Shown piece after piece: positions 17,801 to 26,190 of a DNA stretch of 64,000 nt. Both the position numbers and the translations under genes were made by a program. Source of the DNA: CAZBXE01 sp964496125 (GTDB taxonomy: Bacteria > Chlamydiota > Chlamydiia > Chlamydiales > CAZBXE01); contig CAZBXE010000009.1 in the NCBI GenBank assembly GCA_964496125.1, positions 1 to 64,000 of the forward strand. Direction: 5' to 3'. Within the stretch, counting starts at the first letter, position 1; each line of letters begins with the position of its first letter. Below the pieces are notes generated by a model that was not told the origin of the DNA, made no database searches, and was given only the letters and a program-made list of their open reading frames with translations.

Positions 17801-18058
17801 ACGCTTTGGATCCAAGAGAGCAAATGCCACATGGCCCTCGGCGACACCGACGGCGCCATGCGCCTTTTATCCAAAGTGATCAATGAAGATGTCGTCAGTT
17901 CCTTGCGCCTGAAAGCGATGTATTTAAGGGCTGAAATCTATGAGTCCCAAGGGAGAGGGGAACTTGCCATGAAACAACTGGAAGCCACCGCCAAAAAAGG
18001 AGGCGAGTGGGGTCTTAAAGCGAAGGAGAAACTGGAGAATGACTATCATATCTATTAA
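14885..18058 (+). CDS. Large secreted TPR protein heading a Tol-like operon
   Basis: The 1,057-residue protein has a signal peptide (start either ATG 14885 or the ATG nine codons on, MQSPPSLLIFAFFTF) and is otherwise almost entirely helical tetratricopeptide repeats. Recognisable repeats include DYIQAIEKYTSLLHL, QYDRAVELLQTLI, EYTQAKKKFTKLA and FEEAASYFKKIVDCDP. TPR arrays hold protein complexes together; exported ones often serve envelope assembly, as YbgF/CpoB does beside Tol-Pal. Its 3' end overlaps the tolQ-like gene by 20 bases, so a role with that motor is inferred. I cannot name a specific orthologue. Confidence 0.85.
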   Translation: MPIIPPVGHMQSPPSLLIFAFFTFSPLTSLELPTEETKTLFECAQNALEKKDYIQAIEKYTSLLHLTRERKKPKEAEFSVIYNLCLCLKELKQTSEAKVLLEDLVKMDLPIELYLKAVHLRAELAYNRDEPKDAYEILRETEKNISADLWTKELLDSYHLLQAEVNAYYEALLGRAENLFESSLYGEAFILFQELIDAITEGEYLFFLTSLKEKEECLNYLKYRLKQSQYLEEHSKILIANHEELPTPLSHEESYLLALAYKKEKQYDRAVELLQTLIQETNLPKDLRQSADWGLAVCLYEHGEYTQAKKKFTKLAETEDPKSKEGKRALLFIARIDLHEKNYIGAKETLNKISITSKESDILFAEASYVKAHTLFLLEDFEGAKKSYLEALFCKHLAPDCLYGLGCCYFKLAEAEVHPEKNLNEAKAVLEKFIEITAAEKGCLALGLCLLLEGKIKKSEIFFEKAEALYLSFPFSKNGEYEANLLLAQAASSFPMKNKFYRFLTQEANATLPLYKEAWLRRGESEFKEGKELLQEGRVQEAQKCFMRASLSFEKCYYLERETSKPRAAIALKNQALAFLEQGTSDAKQAALVIIESFLHENADLRKELPCKEEISYLHGTILANLSLENENPALLEQAIASLQQAVLDTAGCDLAKSSLYTLGTLLYKKGYFEEAASYFKKIVDCDPHSPLVSEALYWQSRSLEKAGYDFATFGEIRKRIAEQFPSSVFADEAYFTNRPMVEYLEGQPNAILHLAQMQEKFPKSPYLITVNYLLGLHKRKESSGAKISAFLEAITYFEKAGSLFKETHEQGILTEENLEYFVPVYYHAIIELAKTHKMISELSKGAKAQVFLEYAMTHYQALLQDFSHGSPSLASYLYRKHAFPPVLEEATLGLAEVMMLSGDDAQAEEHLSTMLKKYEKLKITRGYYLAKTYICLGEIAMRKKNYREALTRFAESEEADKGRVLSNDARLTLWIQESKCHMALGDTDGAMRLLSKVINEDVVSSLRLKAMYLRAEIYESQGRGELAMKQLEATAKKGGEWGLKAKEKLENDYHIY

Positions 18059-18710
18059 CACCCCCCTTACCATCATAGGGGTTATTCCCTTAATGCACTA
18101 CAGCTCGAACTGGAATATTCTACTCCTCATTTTAGGATTGTGCTCTCTTCTTAGCTTCACTGTCTTTATCGAAAGGATGTTTGTTCTGCGCAAATCTGAA
18201 ATTGATACAAATAAATTTATTGTTGCCATCAGAAGTTGCATACAAGATAGAAATATCATTGAGGCAATACGCATCTGTGAAATAACAGGTGGGACGATCG
18301 CTAGCATTGTAAAGGCGGGACTCTCGCGTCACAATAGAAGCAAAGAACAGATAGAAAATGCGATGGAAGTTTCGGGGCTTTCAGAAATTGCAAAACTTGA
18401 AAAGAACGCCAAAATTTTATCCATCATAGCTCACATCGCCCCCCTCATAGGCCTTCTCGGAACCGTGGTTGGCTTCATCCAAGCATTTGGGGAGATGCGT
18501 CTTTCAGGTCTTGTGGACATATCAGCTACAAAACTAGGGGAAGCAATGGAATATGCCCTGATTACAACCGCAGCTGGTCTTTGCGTAGCCATCCCTTCTG
18601 TGATTGCATATAATTATATCGTAAGCCGCATCGAGGGGTTTGTGCTTGAAATCCAAACCACCTCCTCTGAAATTTTAGATCTCCTTGTGTTTGAGGACTC
18701 CCTACTTTGA
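18039..18710 (+). CDS. tolQ: TolQ/ExbB-type proton channel protein
   Basis: TolQ/ExbB proteins form the inner-membrane proton channel that powers Tol-Pal or TonB. The 223-residue product has three membrane segments: about 23-45 (ILLLILGLCSLLSFTVFIERM), about 130-155 (LSIIAHIAPLIGLLGTVVGFIQAF, the family signature) and about 170-195. The Glu of IERM and the GLLGTVVG turn are conserved. It starts inside the TPR gene, 20 bases before that gene's stop, and its stop overlaps the next TTG start. In C. trachomatis the equivalent pair is annotated exbB/exbD near tolB-pal; either name is possible. Confidence 0.9.
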   Translation: MTIISINTPLTIIGVIPLMHYSSNWNILLLILGLCSLLSFTVFIERMFVLRKSEIDTNKFIVAIRSCIQDRNIIEAIRICEITGGTIASIVKAGLSRHNRSKEQIENAMEVSGLSEIAKLEKNAKILSIIAHIAPLIGLLGTVVGFIQAFGEMRLSGLVDISATKLGEAMEYALITTAAGLCVAIPSVIAYNYIVSRIEGFVLEIQTTSSEILDLLVFEDSLL

Positions 18711-19153
18711 AGTTTCGCACAAAGCTTACTGCATCCACTTCGCTTATTGACCTCACTCCCCTCGTCGATGTGATTTTCCTTCTGCTTATTTTCTTCATTG
18801 TAACCTCTGACATCCTTCCTTTAAAATCACTCAATATTGAACATCCTAAGATTGCAAAAGACACAAGCCCACTTACAACGCAGCTTCTTGTCGTGATGGA
18901 TGCGCAGAATGTCATCTATCTTGGATCGAGAAAAGACATCGTAGACCTTCTTTCCCTAAAGGAGCAGCTGCTACAAGAGGTTGGACAAATTAAGAGGATG
19001 CATTTGGGAGTGGAGCCGACGGTTGTTTTAAGTATAGATAGGCGTGTTGACTACGGCTCTTTTCTCAAACTGTTTGCAACAGCTCAAGAATGCACCTCCC
19101 GAATTCGCCTCGTTTACCAAACCCCTGATGAGGAACGGTCTGGAGTATTCTGA
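18707..19153 (+). CDS. tolR: TolR/ExbD-type biopolymer transport protein
   Basis: TolR/ExbD has one membrane helix whose Asp carries protons through the motor. The 148-residue product shows LIDLTPLVDVIFLLLIFFIV at about 13-32, with the conserved Asp at the start of the helix, then a periplasmic domain. The start is a TTG (18707) overlapping the tolQ TGA, and the stop shares a base with the next ATG, so all three proteins are translationally coupled. Confidence 0.9.
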   Translation: MKFRTKLTASTSLIDLTPLVDVIFLLLIFFIVTSDILPLKSLNIEHPKIAKDTSPLTTQLLVVMDAQNVIYLGSRKDIVDLLSLKEQLLQEVGQIKRMHLGVEPTVVLSIDRRVDYGSFLKLFATAQECTSRIRLVYQTPDEERSGVF

Positions 19154-19854
19154 TGCTTAGACTTGAAAAGGCAAAACGATCAAAAGAGATCATTCTAGCC
19201 CTTTATCGCGGGGAAAATTTCATCAGTCCCCAACTATTACAGGCATTTCTGATTGCTTTTCTTCTTCATGCAGGGGGTCTTCTTCTTTTTAAAATAGTTC
19301 CACTCGGGATTGAAGAAACAGCCTCAGTCCACCCTTATGTCCAGGTCGGTGCTGACCTCGATTTAGGAAAAGAGAAGTTTGCCACTGTCGAAAAAGAGCA
19401 AGAAATGGAGCCCTTGCAAATGATCCCCCGCCGTGTAAAAAGCCCTGTCTTTATCTATGAGTCTCCACCACTAAAAAGCAAACCATTGTCTCTTATGGAA
19501 GACCCTACGTTACCGCCACCTTGCATTCCCCTTTCTCTCTTCACCCCCAAACGACCTCACTGCCTTGCGGTCAAGGGAAAAACGTATCTTTCCGTAGCAG
19601 GTCCTCTGAAAGCTAAAAAGATCCTCTCTTCTTGTCTTGACGTAAAAACTGAGCTTACACAAGATAGCTCTGTCCACTATTGTGTAAAAGTAGAGGAGAA
19701 GACAGGCAGGATCATCTGGTCCGAGCCCCAAGGCTTCTGTGGGGACAGAAAAATTCAAGACATCGCAGCCCAAATTTTAAAATCTCTTGTTTTTGAACAC
19801 GATGATACGGGTTTTATTGCAGAAGGCGAAGTGGAGGTAGAAATCAGGCAATGA
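19153..19854 (+). CDS. TonB/TolA-like energy transducer
   Basis: The 233-residue protein has a cytoplasmic head, one membrane helix at about 32-50 (FLIAFLLHAGGLLLFKIV), a proline-containing linker (DPTLPPPCIPLSL) and a C-terminal domain rich in beta strands. That layout, and its place directly after TolQ/TolR-like genes, fits a TolA or TonB partner that spans the periplasm. Sequence similarity to known TolA/TonB is too weak for a firm name. It contains several cysteines that could form periplasmic disulfides. Confidence 0.65.
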   Translation: MLRLEKAKRSKEIILALYRGENFISPQLLQAFLIAFLLHAGGLLLFKIVPLGIEETASVHPYVQVGADLDLGKEKFATVEKEQEMEPLQMIPRRVKSPVFIYESPPLKSKPLSLMEDPTLPPPCIPLSLFTPKRPHCLAVKGKTYLSVAGPLKAKKILSSCLDVKTELTQDSSVHYCVKVEEKTGRIIWSEPQGFCGDRKIQDIAAQILKSLVFEHDDTGFIAEGEVEVEIRQ

Positions 19855-20084
19855 TCCCCCTATCTCCTGCTATCGCTGTCATGGCCTACCTTTTTTTTAC
19901 TCTCTTTGTGCTTCTTTCAATTTGGGGCATGCAACATTTTCGAAGGAGAAAGGAAGGGAGTTTTCCTCTCGAGAAAAAACTCTATCACTGTGAGTACTGT
20001 GGATCGATCTACTTAGACAAGGAGCAAGCAAGGGTAACAAAGTGTCCGCTGTGCCACTCTTTTAACTCTCCTACCCCCATGTAA
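19851..20084 (+). CDS. Small membrane-anchored zinc-ribbon protein
   Basis: The 77-residue protein has one N-terminal membrane helix (about 9-28) and a C-terminal zinc ribbon with two CxxC knuckles: YHCEYCGSIY and TKCPLCHSF. Its ATGA overlap with the previous gene makes it the last member of the operon. The function is unknown; a redox or metal-sensing accessory to the motor would be speculation. Confidence 0.7.
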   Translation: MIPLSPAIAVMAYLFFTLFVLLSIWGMQHFRRRKEGSFPLEKKLYHCEYCGSIYLDKEQARVTKCPLCHSFNSPTPM

Positions 20085-20085
20085 C

Positions 20086-20258
20086 TATACACAAATGAAT
20101 TGGAAAGAGGGGAATATGCCAAGGAGGATCTCTCAATTTTTGCAAGCAGAAGCGGCGACGTAGCTGCTCTGGTTAAAAACCTTAGCGATGCAGGCAGGCA
20201 AAAATTGAGAGCATATCCGTCGCAGGAAAAAACCAGATTTTCAGTTCATTTGGGTATA
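20086..20258 (+). mobile_element. MITE-like repeat element, full copy 1 (173 bp)
   Basis: The element begins TATACACAAATGAATTGGAA and its other end read on the opposite strand begins TATACCCAAATGAACTGAAA, so it has about 20-bp imperfect terminal inverted repeats. Internally CTCTCAATTTTTGC (20130-20143) pairs perfectly with GCAAAAATTGAGAG (20198-20211). It lies 1 base after the zinc-ribbon stop codon. A second full copy is at 56637, and solo ends are at 4204 and 25080. No transposase is encoded, so it would depend on another element. Confidence 0.8.
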
Positions 20259-20371
20259 CATCAAATCGGTCAAGGGTACAAAAACCAATTCTTCATTCAC
20301 GATGTGTATATACAAGGAGCACTCTAGAGAAATTAACATGTCGTATAAGCTGTTAGATCAGAGGTTACTTA

Positions 20372-20397
20372 AGGGGCCCTACGGATGTAGGACCCCT
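20372..20397. terminator. Hairpin between the Tol-like operon and secDF
   Basis: AGGGGCCCTAC (20372-20382), loop GGAT, GTAGGACCCCT (20387-20397) with one mismatch. It lies between convergent transcription units but has no clear T-run on either strand, so it may be a weak or factor-assisted terminator. Confidence 0.45.
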
Positions 20398-20416
20398 AAA
20401 CGAGTTTACCCTCTAC

Positions 20417-23400
20417 TTAAGTGCGAAGGCCATGTGCTGCACCTGGCTCTACCTGGCGCTTATGCAAGTATAGCAGTACTGCCGGCGCGATAAAGAGTGA
20501 TGAAAGCGTTCCGATAAACACCCCGATCGTCATTGTCAAGGAGAAGATGAAAATCGAAGGTCCTCCAAAGATGACAAGAGCGAGCAAAACAAGAAGCGTC
20601 GTGCCAGAGGTCATCACTGTTCTTGCCAGGGTGACGTTCAGCGAGTGATTGATGATTTCAGCATAGCTCATCTTGCGGAGCTGACGGAGGTCTTCTCGGA
20701 TCCTATCAAAGACAATGATTGTGTCGTTGAGCGAGTACCCAATGATCGTCATCACAGCACCTACGACTTCGAGGTTAATCTGCACTGGCAAGCCCAACAT
20801 ATGGAGAAGTCCAAGAATCCCAAGTGTAATGAGCACGTCATGGACAAGGCCAATTACCGAGCTTACTGCATAGATAAACTCAAACCGTACCGTGATGTAG
20901 ATCAGAATGGATAGGATCGCAAGAGAGAGTGCATAGATAGCATTTGTTTTCATAGCATCTGAAAACTGCCCACTCATTACGGTCCACTGCAATTGAAGCT
21001 GCGGTAGCTCTTGCTTTTGAATAGAAAGATGATTCTTCTCAAGCACGTTAACGAGCCATGCAATACGGGGGTTTTTCTCATACTCATAGGTAAAGTTGCC
21101 GTTTGGATATTCTGGTGGTAGGTTATGGAAGGTTCCACCTGCTTCCTCAAGACTTGTTCCCAACTGGATGCGAAGCTGGTTCGGTCGGCTTAACTCTTGC
21201 ACAGTAAACTGGTTGAAGAGAATACCGCTTGCTTGCAACGCTTTAGCTGTATCGTAGCGATAGTTCACGCCATTTTGTTCTTCAAGGTTAACGATTAAGG
21301 AATATCCTCCCGTAAAGTCCATGCCAAAGATGGTTTTTCTTTCTTGTACAAGCAGGAAGCAGCCGACCAAGATGACTCCGATCGATCCCAAGATGGCAGG
21401 CCTTGCCCACTTGAGGAAGTCAAAGTGTGTTTCCCTGATCATGCAAAGCATGTGGAATGGTTTTCTTCCTGGAGTCTGCACCCATTTTGCAAAGAAGTAA
21501 CGTGTCATGAAAAGACCTGTAAACATCGAAGACAAAATGCCTACAATCAAAGTAACCGCAAACCCTCGAATCGGACCTGAGTCAAATTGAATCAAGATGA
21601 GAGCGGCCAAAATGGTGGTGATGTTCGAGTCCACAATCGCTGAGAAGGCTCTTCTGTATCCCGCTTGAATCGCTGAGGCAACTCTTCCTGAGACCAAGAA
21701 TTCCTCACGGTAGCGCTCAAACACAAGAACGTTAGCATCGACTGCCATACCAATTGTCAGTACGATACCAGCTATGCCGGGAAGCGTTAAGGCCGCATCC
21801 AGGTTTTGCAGCACTCCCCACATAATGAAAAGGTTCAGGGATACAGCACAGAATGCAACAAGGCCTGCAAAGCGATAGTACCCTATCATGGCTGCTGCCA
21901 CTAAGATAAGACCAATTACGGAAGCCCAAATCCCACGGCTGCGCTCCTCTTTACCAAGTTCAGGGCTAATGTTTTGCTCTGAAAGGATTTGAGGTTTAAA
22001 GCTAAGAGACCCTGCTTTCAAGTCAGCTGCCAGTTGGTTGATCTCTCTCTGAGAGAATCTACCACTAATGGTTGCCTGTTCTCTTAAGGGAGCTTTTAAA
22101 GAAGGGGAGCTGATGACGCTGTTGTTTAAGATCACAGCCATTCTCCAACCTCTACCGCCTGTGAACTTTTCTTTAGGAGTGCCAGCAATTCTATCTTCGG
22201 AAAACTGAGAGGTCCAAGCGTAGAAGTCATCTCTTGGATTGCCTGTCTTATTCTCATAAGAACCCCTTACGCGGAACATCAAGATGTTACCCTCAGTAGG
22301 GTCGTAGCCAACTTGGACATTTTCCAGGCTTGAGCCTTCCAACGCAAAGTTATGGAAAACGACAATCAGAGGGTGGGTTTGTCCATAGTTTTTCATGGCA
22401 AACTCTGCATCTCTGAAAATTGCGATAGAAGAAAGGGTATCATCAAAGGCTGCGCTCACCTCATGATCTTTGGGATTCTGCAATTTTAGGCCATTTTGGA
22501 CGAGTATGTTCGCCCACTCTGTACGAGCTCTTGCCCCAAGAGGGTTGCTTGGATCACCACCTAATTGGTTATAGGCAATCTCGTTGATGCTCTCCATATC
22601 CTTTCTATTTGTTACCACAGCCTCGTTCCAAACGTCTTGGAGGAAGTGGTGCACAGCATCTCTTAGTTCTTTATTTGAGGAGCTAAACTTCTCATTCACA
22701 ACGTGAAAATACATCGCTGAGGCTTTCACAAGCTCTTGGGCGGAGAGGTTTTGTGCGCCAGGAAAATCAAGCACAATGTAGTTGTTTTCCACACGGATAG
22801 TTCGTTCTGATACACCCATTTTGTTGATACGAGTATAGAGCTCAGCCGAGGCTTGCTTCAAATCCTCTGGGTCTGTGACAGGACGGTTGCTACTATCTCT
22901 TAGGCCAATCCTCACTGTCTTGCCACCGGAGAGATCAAGACCCCATTTAAGGACCTTTCGATCATCCCCTCTGAAATACTTGGCAAAACTTAAGAGGAAA
23001 TTTTGCCAGTAGACATTCTTTGTCGGCTTGGGTACTGAGTAGCGGTTCGAGGCATCGAGATCAACCTGGGCTGTTTGGTAATTCTCATACCACTTTAAGA
23101 GATCTTCCTGGATCGCATCCCCAATCTTATTTTCTGTAAGGATTCTCTGCTCTACATCGCTAAAGTCAAGAGTTGCCCATCTTTTCGTCCCGGTGGCAAG
23201 AAAATTTTCACGGGTGGCAGCCAAAAGATTGGAATAATAGTCATTCCATTCGAAAATAAAGTCTTTGGAAAAATCGGTAGAAAGACCAAAAGATCCCCCT
23301 GGATACCCGTTGAAGCCCATCTGCTCCAATTGTTTTTTCAAGGCATTAAAGTCGCTCATGAAAACTTGCGCGGATTCGCTGTTCGGCAAAGCTTGATATT

Positions 23401-24961
23401 TTTGCACAATGCTGGCAAGACCCCTTGCAATCACATAGATAGATCCTGTGCGGAAACCTTCTGGAGCCGCTCCTTTATGCATGGCCGGCGCGTAAACAAC
23501 AAGGCTTAAGCCCTCTTCGTCTTTCAAAGAGTTCTTCTCATTGAGAACAACGGGATACACTTCTCGGAGAAGGTCTTGATGCGTAGGATGCCAAGATGTC
23601 TCCAAGTCCTTTTTCAGCTGCTCTGCCATTTCGCGAGAAAGGGCTCCTAGATTAAACGCGAGGAAACTCTTTGGATCAGAGAGACTATGAAGCTTAACGG
23701 CAAATTGCTCACCTGTAGGTTGAATCGATTCCTCTGTAATACGAGAAAGGCGAGCAAACTCATTGATCAAAAGTGAACTAATTTTTTCTTTTTCAAAGGC
23801 AATCTTTTCATTGGATGGGGCTTGTAACCAAACCTTTTGCACATCCTCATAGAGGTTAAAGTGAATCTCTCCACTCATCCAGTCAATCGTAAGAGAGCTT
23901 ATGAAGGGGTTATAGCCTTTTAGGTCAATAGTTTCGGCTTCATCGCCTTTGGCTTGTCCTTTAATCAAAAGAGCCCGCACTTCGTCTCTAGAAAGAGGTT
24001 TTTTACTTTTTTGGATTACAGCAATATTGTCTTGCAAAATTTTGCTAGCAGAGGTGAGGGAGTCAATCTGCGGTGCAATGACAGACATTTGGCGGGCCTC
24101 ATCTCCTGTCATCATTTCCCCTTTTTCAGCTAGGGCCGTTTCTGTCTTTTCAAGGGTATCAAGTTGCGCTTTCAACTTTGTCTTTTGGCTATCCATGCGG
24201 GCAATGAGCTTTTGGATCAGGCCAGCAGAGTCACCACCGATCTGGGTTAATGAAGCCAAATATCTCTTTGTCACTGGGGATTCTTTCCCAAACAAGGTAT
24301 AAAAACTCGTAATTTCTTTGGCCAAAGAGGCAAGACGGTCATCAAAGCGAGGATCTTGCTTGTTATCTGTGATTACCTTAATCAAAGCCGCGTTCAGACT
24401 TGTACCAGCTACGCCGAAACCAAGCTGCTCAGCCCTGTCATAAACAATTTCCTTATAAAGAGGGGAAACCTCACCGTTTTCTTGGATTCTTGCAGAATAG
24501 GCAAACAACTTTTGCTGGTTGTTGGTTTGCAAGTGGATGGGGACCATCCTCTCCACAACGACAACATTACTGAGAGCACTATTTCCATCCGATACGGCTT
24601 GAAGTTGCGCTGGCACAAAGGGAATGAGCGCTCCTGCTTTCGGAAGAAAGCGACGAAGCCTATCGGCATCTGCTTCATTTTTAAAAGTTGCATCGATAAA
24701 TCTAGGCTCTTCTTTTCTTAGGTGAACAGACTCGGGTGAAAGATGGAGCAATTTGCAAAACGACTTGAGCCATGAGACGGAATCTTCCTCAAGAGCATTC
24801 ACGCGAGCAATCGCAGAAGAGGCCACCTTTTCCGCCTGCTTTTCAGACACGTCTGACTTTAAGGGCTGTGAGTAGTAGAAGACCGTGGGTAGGATATTGT
24901 AAATCGTAAGCAGTAGGACGGCTACAATCAAAAAGGTATGCCAGCGCTTTGGTTTTTCCAT
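20417..24961 (-). CDS. secDF: Fused protein translocase SecD-SecF
   Basis: SecDF uses the proton gradient to pull translocating proteins out of SecYEG into the periplasm. This is a single 1,514-residue fusion. It has an N-terminal membrane helix (HTFLIVAVLLLTIYNILPTVF) and a very long periplasmic region (to about residue 1000) that includes a coiled-coil-like stretch around 250-330. The SecD membrane half follows, with GIVLTIGMAVDANVLVFERY, then the SecF half starting near 1150 (GMDFTGGYSLIV) and ending with VVGAVMTIIGYSLNDTIIVF and RTVMTSGTTLLVLL. The first periplasmic domain is much larger than in E. coli SecD, as in other chlamydial SecDF proteins from memory. It is probably monocistronic, since terminators lie upstream. 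Confidence 0.95.
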   Translation of the reverse strand: MEKPKRWHTFLIVAVLLLTIYNILPTVFYYSQPLKSDVSEKQAEKVASSAIARVNALEEDSVSWLKSFCKLLHLSPESVHLRKEEPRFIDATFKNEADADRLRRFLPKAGALIPFVPAQLQAVSDGNSALSNVVVVERMVPIHLQTNNQQKLFAYSARIQENGEVSPLYKEIVYDRAEQLGFGVAGTSLNAALIKVITDNKQDPRFDDRLASLAKEITSFYTLFGKESPVTKRYLASLTQIGGDSAGLIQKLIARMDSQKTKLKAQLDTLEKTETALAEKGEMMTGDEARQMSVIAPQIDSLTSASKILQDNIAVIQKSKKPLSRDEVRALLIKGQAKGDEAETIDLKGYNPFISSLTIDWMSGEIHFNLYEDVQKVWLQAPSNEKIAFEKEKISSLLINEFARLSRITEESIQPTGEQFAVKLHSLSDPKSFLAFNLGALSREMAEQLKKDLETSWHPTHQDLLREVYPVVLNEKNSLKDEEGLSLVVYAPAMHKGAAPEGFRTGSIYVIARGLASIVQKYQALPNSESAQVFMSDFNALKKQLEQMGFNGYPGGSFGLSTDFSKDFIFEWNDYYSNLLAATRENFLATGTKRWATLDFSDVEQRILTENKIGDAIQEDLLKWYENYQTAQVDLDASNRYSVPKPTKNVYWQNFLLSFAKYFRGDDRKVLKWGLDLSGGKTVRIGLRDSSNRPVTDPEDLKQASAELYTRINKMGVSERTIRVENNYIVLDFPGAQNLSAQELVKASAMYFHVVNEKFSSSNKELRDAVHHFLQDVWNEAVVTNRKDMESINEIAYNQLGGDPSNPLGARARTEWANILVQNGLKLQNPKDHEVSAAFDDTLSSIAIFRDAEFAMKNYGQTHPLIVVFHNFALEGSSLENVQVGYDPTEGNILMFRVRGSYENKTGNPRDDFYAWTSQFSEDRIAGTPKEKFTGGRGWRMAVILNNSVISSPSLKAPLREQATISGRFSQREINQLAADLKAGSLSFKPQILSEQNISPELGKEERSRGIWASVIGLILVAAAMIGYYRFAGLVAFCAVSLNLFIMWGVLQNLDAALTLPGIAGIVLTIGMAVDANVLVFERYREEFLVSGRVASAIQAGYRRAFSAIVDSNITTILAALILIQFDSGPIRGFAVTLIVGILSSMFTGLFMTRYFFAKWVQTPGRKPFHMLCMIRETHFDFLKWARPAILGSIGVILVGCFLLVQERKTIFGMDFTGGYSLIVNLEEQNGVNYRYDTAKALQASGILFNQFTVQELSRPNQLRIQLGTSLEEAGGTFHNLPPEYPNGNFTYEYEKNPRIAWLVNVLEKNHLSIQKQELPQLQLQWTVMSGQFSDAMKTNAIYALSLAILSILIYITVRFEFIYAVSSVIGLVHDVLITLGILGLLHMLGLPVQINLEVVGAVMTIIGYSLNDTIIVFDRIREDLRQLRKMSYAEIINHSLNVTLARTVMTSGTTLLVLLALVIFGGPSIFIFSLTMTIGVFIGTLSSLFIAPAVLLYLHKRQVEPGAAHGLRT

Positions 24962-25031
24962 AGGATTTTTTAACCTCTAAAGTTTTTCTTTATCGAAGGG
25001 CTAGCATACCAAACTTGATACGATTCTGTCC

Positions 25032-25071
25032 AAAAAAAAAGCATGCATCCCAGAAGGAATTCCTGCTTTTT
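25032..25071 (-). terminator. Terminator-like hairpin upstream of secDF
   Basis: On the minus strand AAAAAGCA (25071-25064) pairs with TGCTTTTT (25043-25036), and the downstream arm runs on into a T tract of nine. It would end transcription coming from the hypothetical gene at 25229-25768. Confidence 0.55.
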
Positions 25072-25079
25072 GTTTCTCC

Positions 25080-25122
25080 TATACACAATTAATCTGGAAA
25101 GGTCGAAATATTCCAAGCAAGC
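25080..25122 (+). repeat. Solo left end of the MITE-like repeat
   Basis: TATACACAATTAATCTGGAA followed by a segment ending ATATTCCAAGCA matches the left end of the full copies at 20086 and 56637. The inner stem and right end are not found. Confidence 0.5.
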
Positions 25123-25175
25123 GCTCTTCATGTTTGTCAGCTGCCGGGTGCCAAAGAAGCTCTGATAAATTGAAA

Positions 25176-25208
25176 GAAAAAGTGAGGGGGGGGACTGCCC
25201 CCCCCCCT
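25176..25208 (-). terminator. G8/C8 hairpin terminator of the basic hypothetical gene
   Basis: A run of eight G (25186-25193), loop ACTG, then ten C (25198-25207). Read on the minus strand it is followed by TCACTTTTTCTTTC, as expected for an intrinsic terminator 20 bases after the stop codon. Confidence 0.7.
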
Positions 25209-25228
25209 TAAAGAGAGTCGCTTAGCGC

Positions 25229-25768
25229 TTAGCGCTTAGCGCCTGCTGTATTAGAACTGCTAGCAGCAAGAAGCTCCAGCTGGCTTGCAAAGTTGTTTTG
25301 CGTTGTGATCGACTCCACATAGGCATTCCATAGCTCCGGATCAATCCTGTTGTGGCGGATGGAAGAAATGAGTTCTCTTTTAATCGTTCTCAAATCTTTC
25401 TTTGGCGTCAGTTTGCGGATCATGTCGCGATCGCCTGCCAAGCGGGCCATATTTAGAAGCCTTTCAAGATCTGTCTTCGTAAAGACAACCTGGTCTCTTC
25501 TCTTGCGGGAACCGCGTGCTGCTCTCTGCTTGGGTGCTACAGACTTTGGTTTATCAGAGTTAATAATAAATTTTTTGAGCAAATCTCCAAGCTCTGTTGG
25601 GCTCTCATTCTTCATTTTTCTCATTGTGAAATGGTGCATATACCCACCTGTTTCCATTGGGAGAAAACGACAAAGTTCATTTTCTTTCTTTGCACCAAGC
25701 TTTTTCTTCGCATCATCAATCAAGCCTTCTAGCTTTTTCAAATCTGCGGATTTTATTGAAGAGCTCAT
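25229..25768 (-). CDS. Basic hypothetical protein, 179 residues
   Basis: I do not recognise a family. The protein is rich in Lys and Arg, with a central basic linker (KQRAARGSRKRRDQVV at about 84-100) between two helical segments, and has no signal peptide or membrane segment. Its size and charge would suit a nucleic-acid-binding protein, but that is inference. A good ribosome-binding site (GAGGAAGG on the coding strand) precedes the ATG and a terminator follows, so it is likely a real single-gene unit. The stop codon lies in a short tandem repeat, GCTAAGC/GCGCTAA, repeated three times. Confidence 0.65.
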   Translation of the reverse strand: MSSSIKSADLKKLEGLIDDAKKKLGAKKENELCRFLPMETGGYMHHFTMRKMKNESPTELGDLLKKFIINSDKPKSVAPKQRAARGSRKRRDQVVFTKTDLERLLNMARLAGDRDMIRKLTPKKDLRTIKRELISSIRHNRIDPELWNAYVESITTQNNFASQLELLAASSSNTAGAKR

Positions 25769-26190
25769 GATTACCTTCCTCTAGTTAAAATAAATAAATT
25801 CATACATCCAGAAACTGATGCCACTAATTATAAAAACATCAAACATTACTCTTCTACTATAACAGAAAATTGCAAAGAGCCGTTAAAGAGAATTGTAAAT
25901 TTGCGTCGTTGTAGTAAATTGTTCACTATCACCTTGTTTTCTTCTTAGCTAAACAACAGAATCCCTTATTCCCTTAAGTTATATCCAGAGAAGGGAAAAA
26001 ACTATTCTTCCCCGGTTTTCAAAAACTCTCTCACGATAGCTTTGGAAAGAAAAGATCTTTCTGGTTTTAGTATTTGTCATTTATATGTTTCAATCGAGTT
26101 TTATGCAAGGAAAAAATTCATCCGGGAATATGTGGAATTTCATTTTTTTTTGCTTTATTCTGAATGATTTTTTGCGTATTGTATTGGGAT
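25769..26190. other. AT-rich 420-bp intergenic region, no gene seen
   Basis: Divergent spacer between the basic hypothetical gene and the mrp-ytg operon. It probably holds both promoters. I looked for an iron-responsive inverted repeat before mrp and saw none that was convincing. No tRNA, RNA gene or repeat was recognised. Confidence 0.5.

Noticed and set aside
20100..20327. 75-codon frame across MITE copy 1
   Set aside because: An indel and stop codons break the same frame in copy 2, so the repeat is not conserved as protein.
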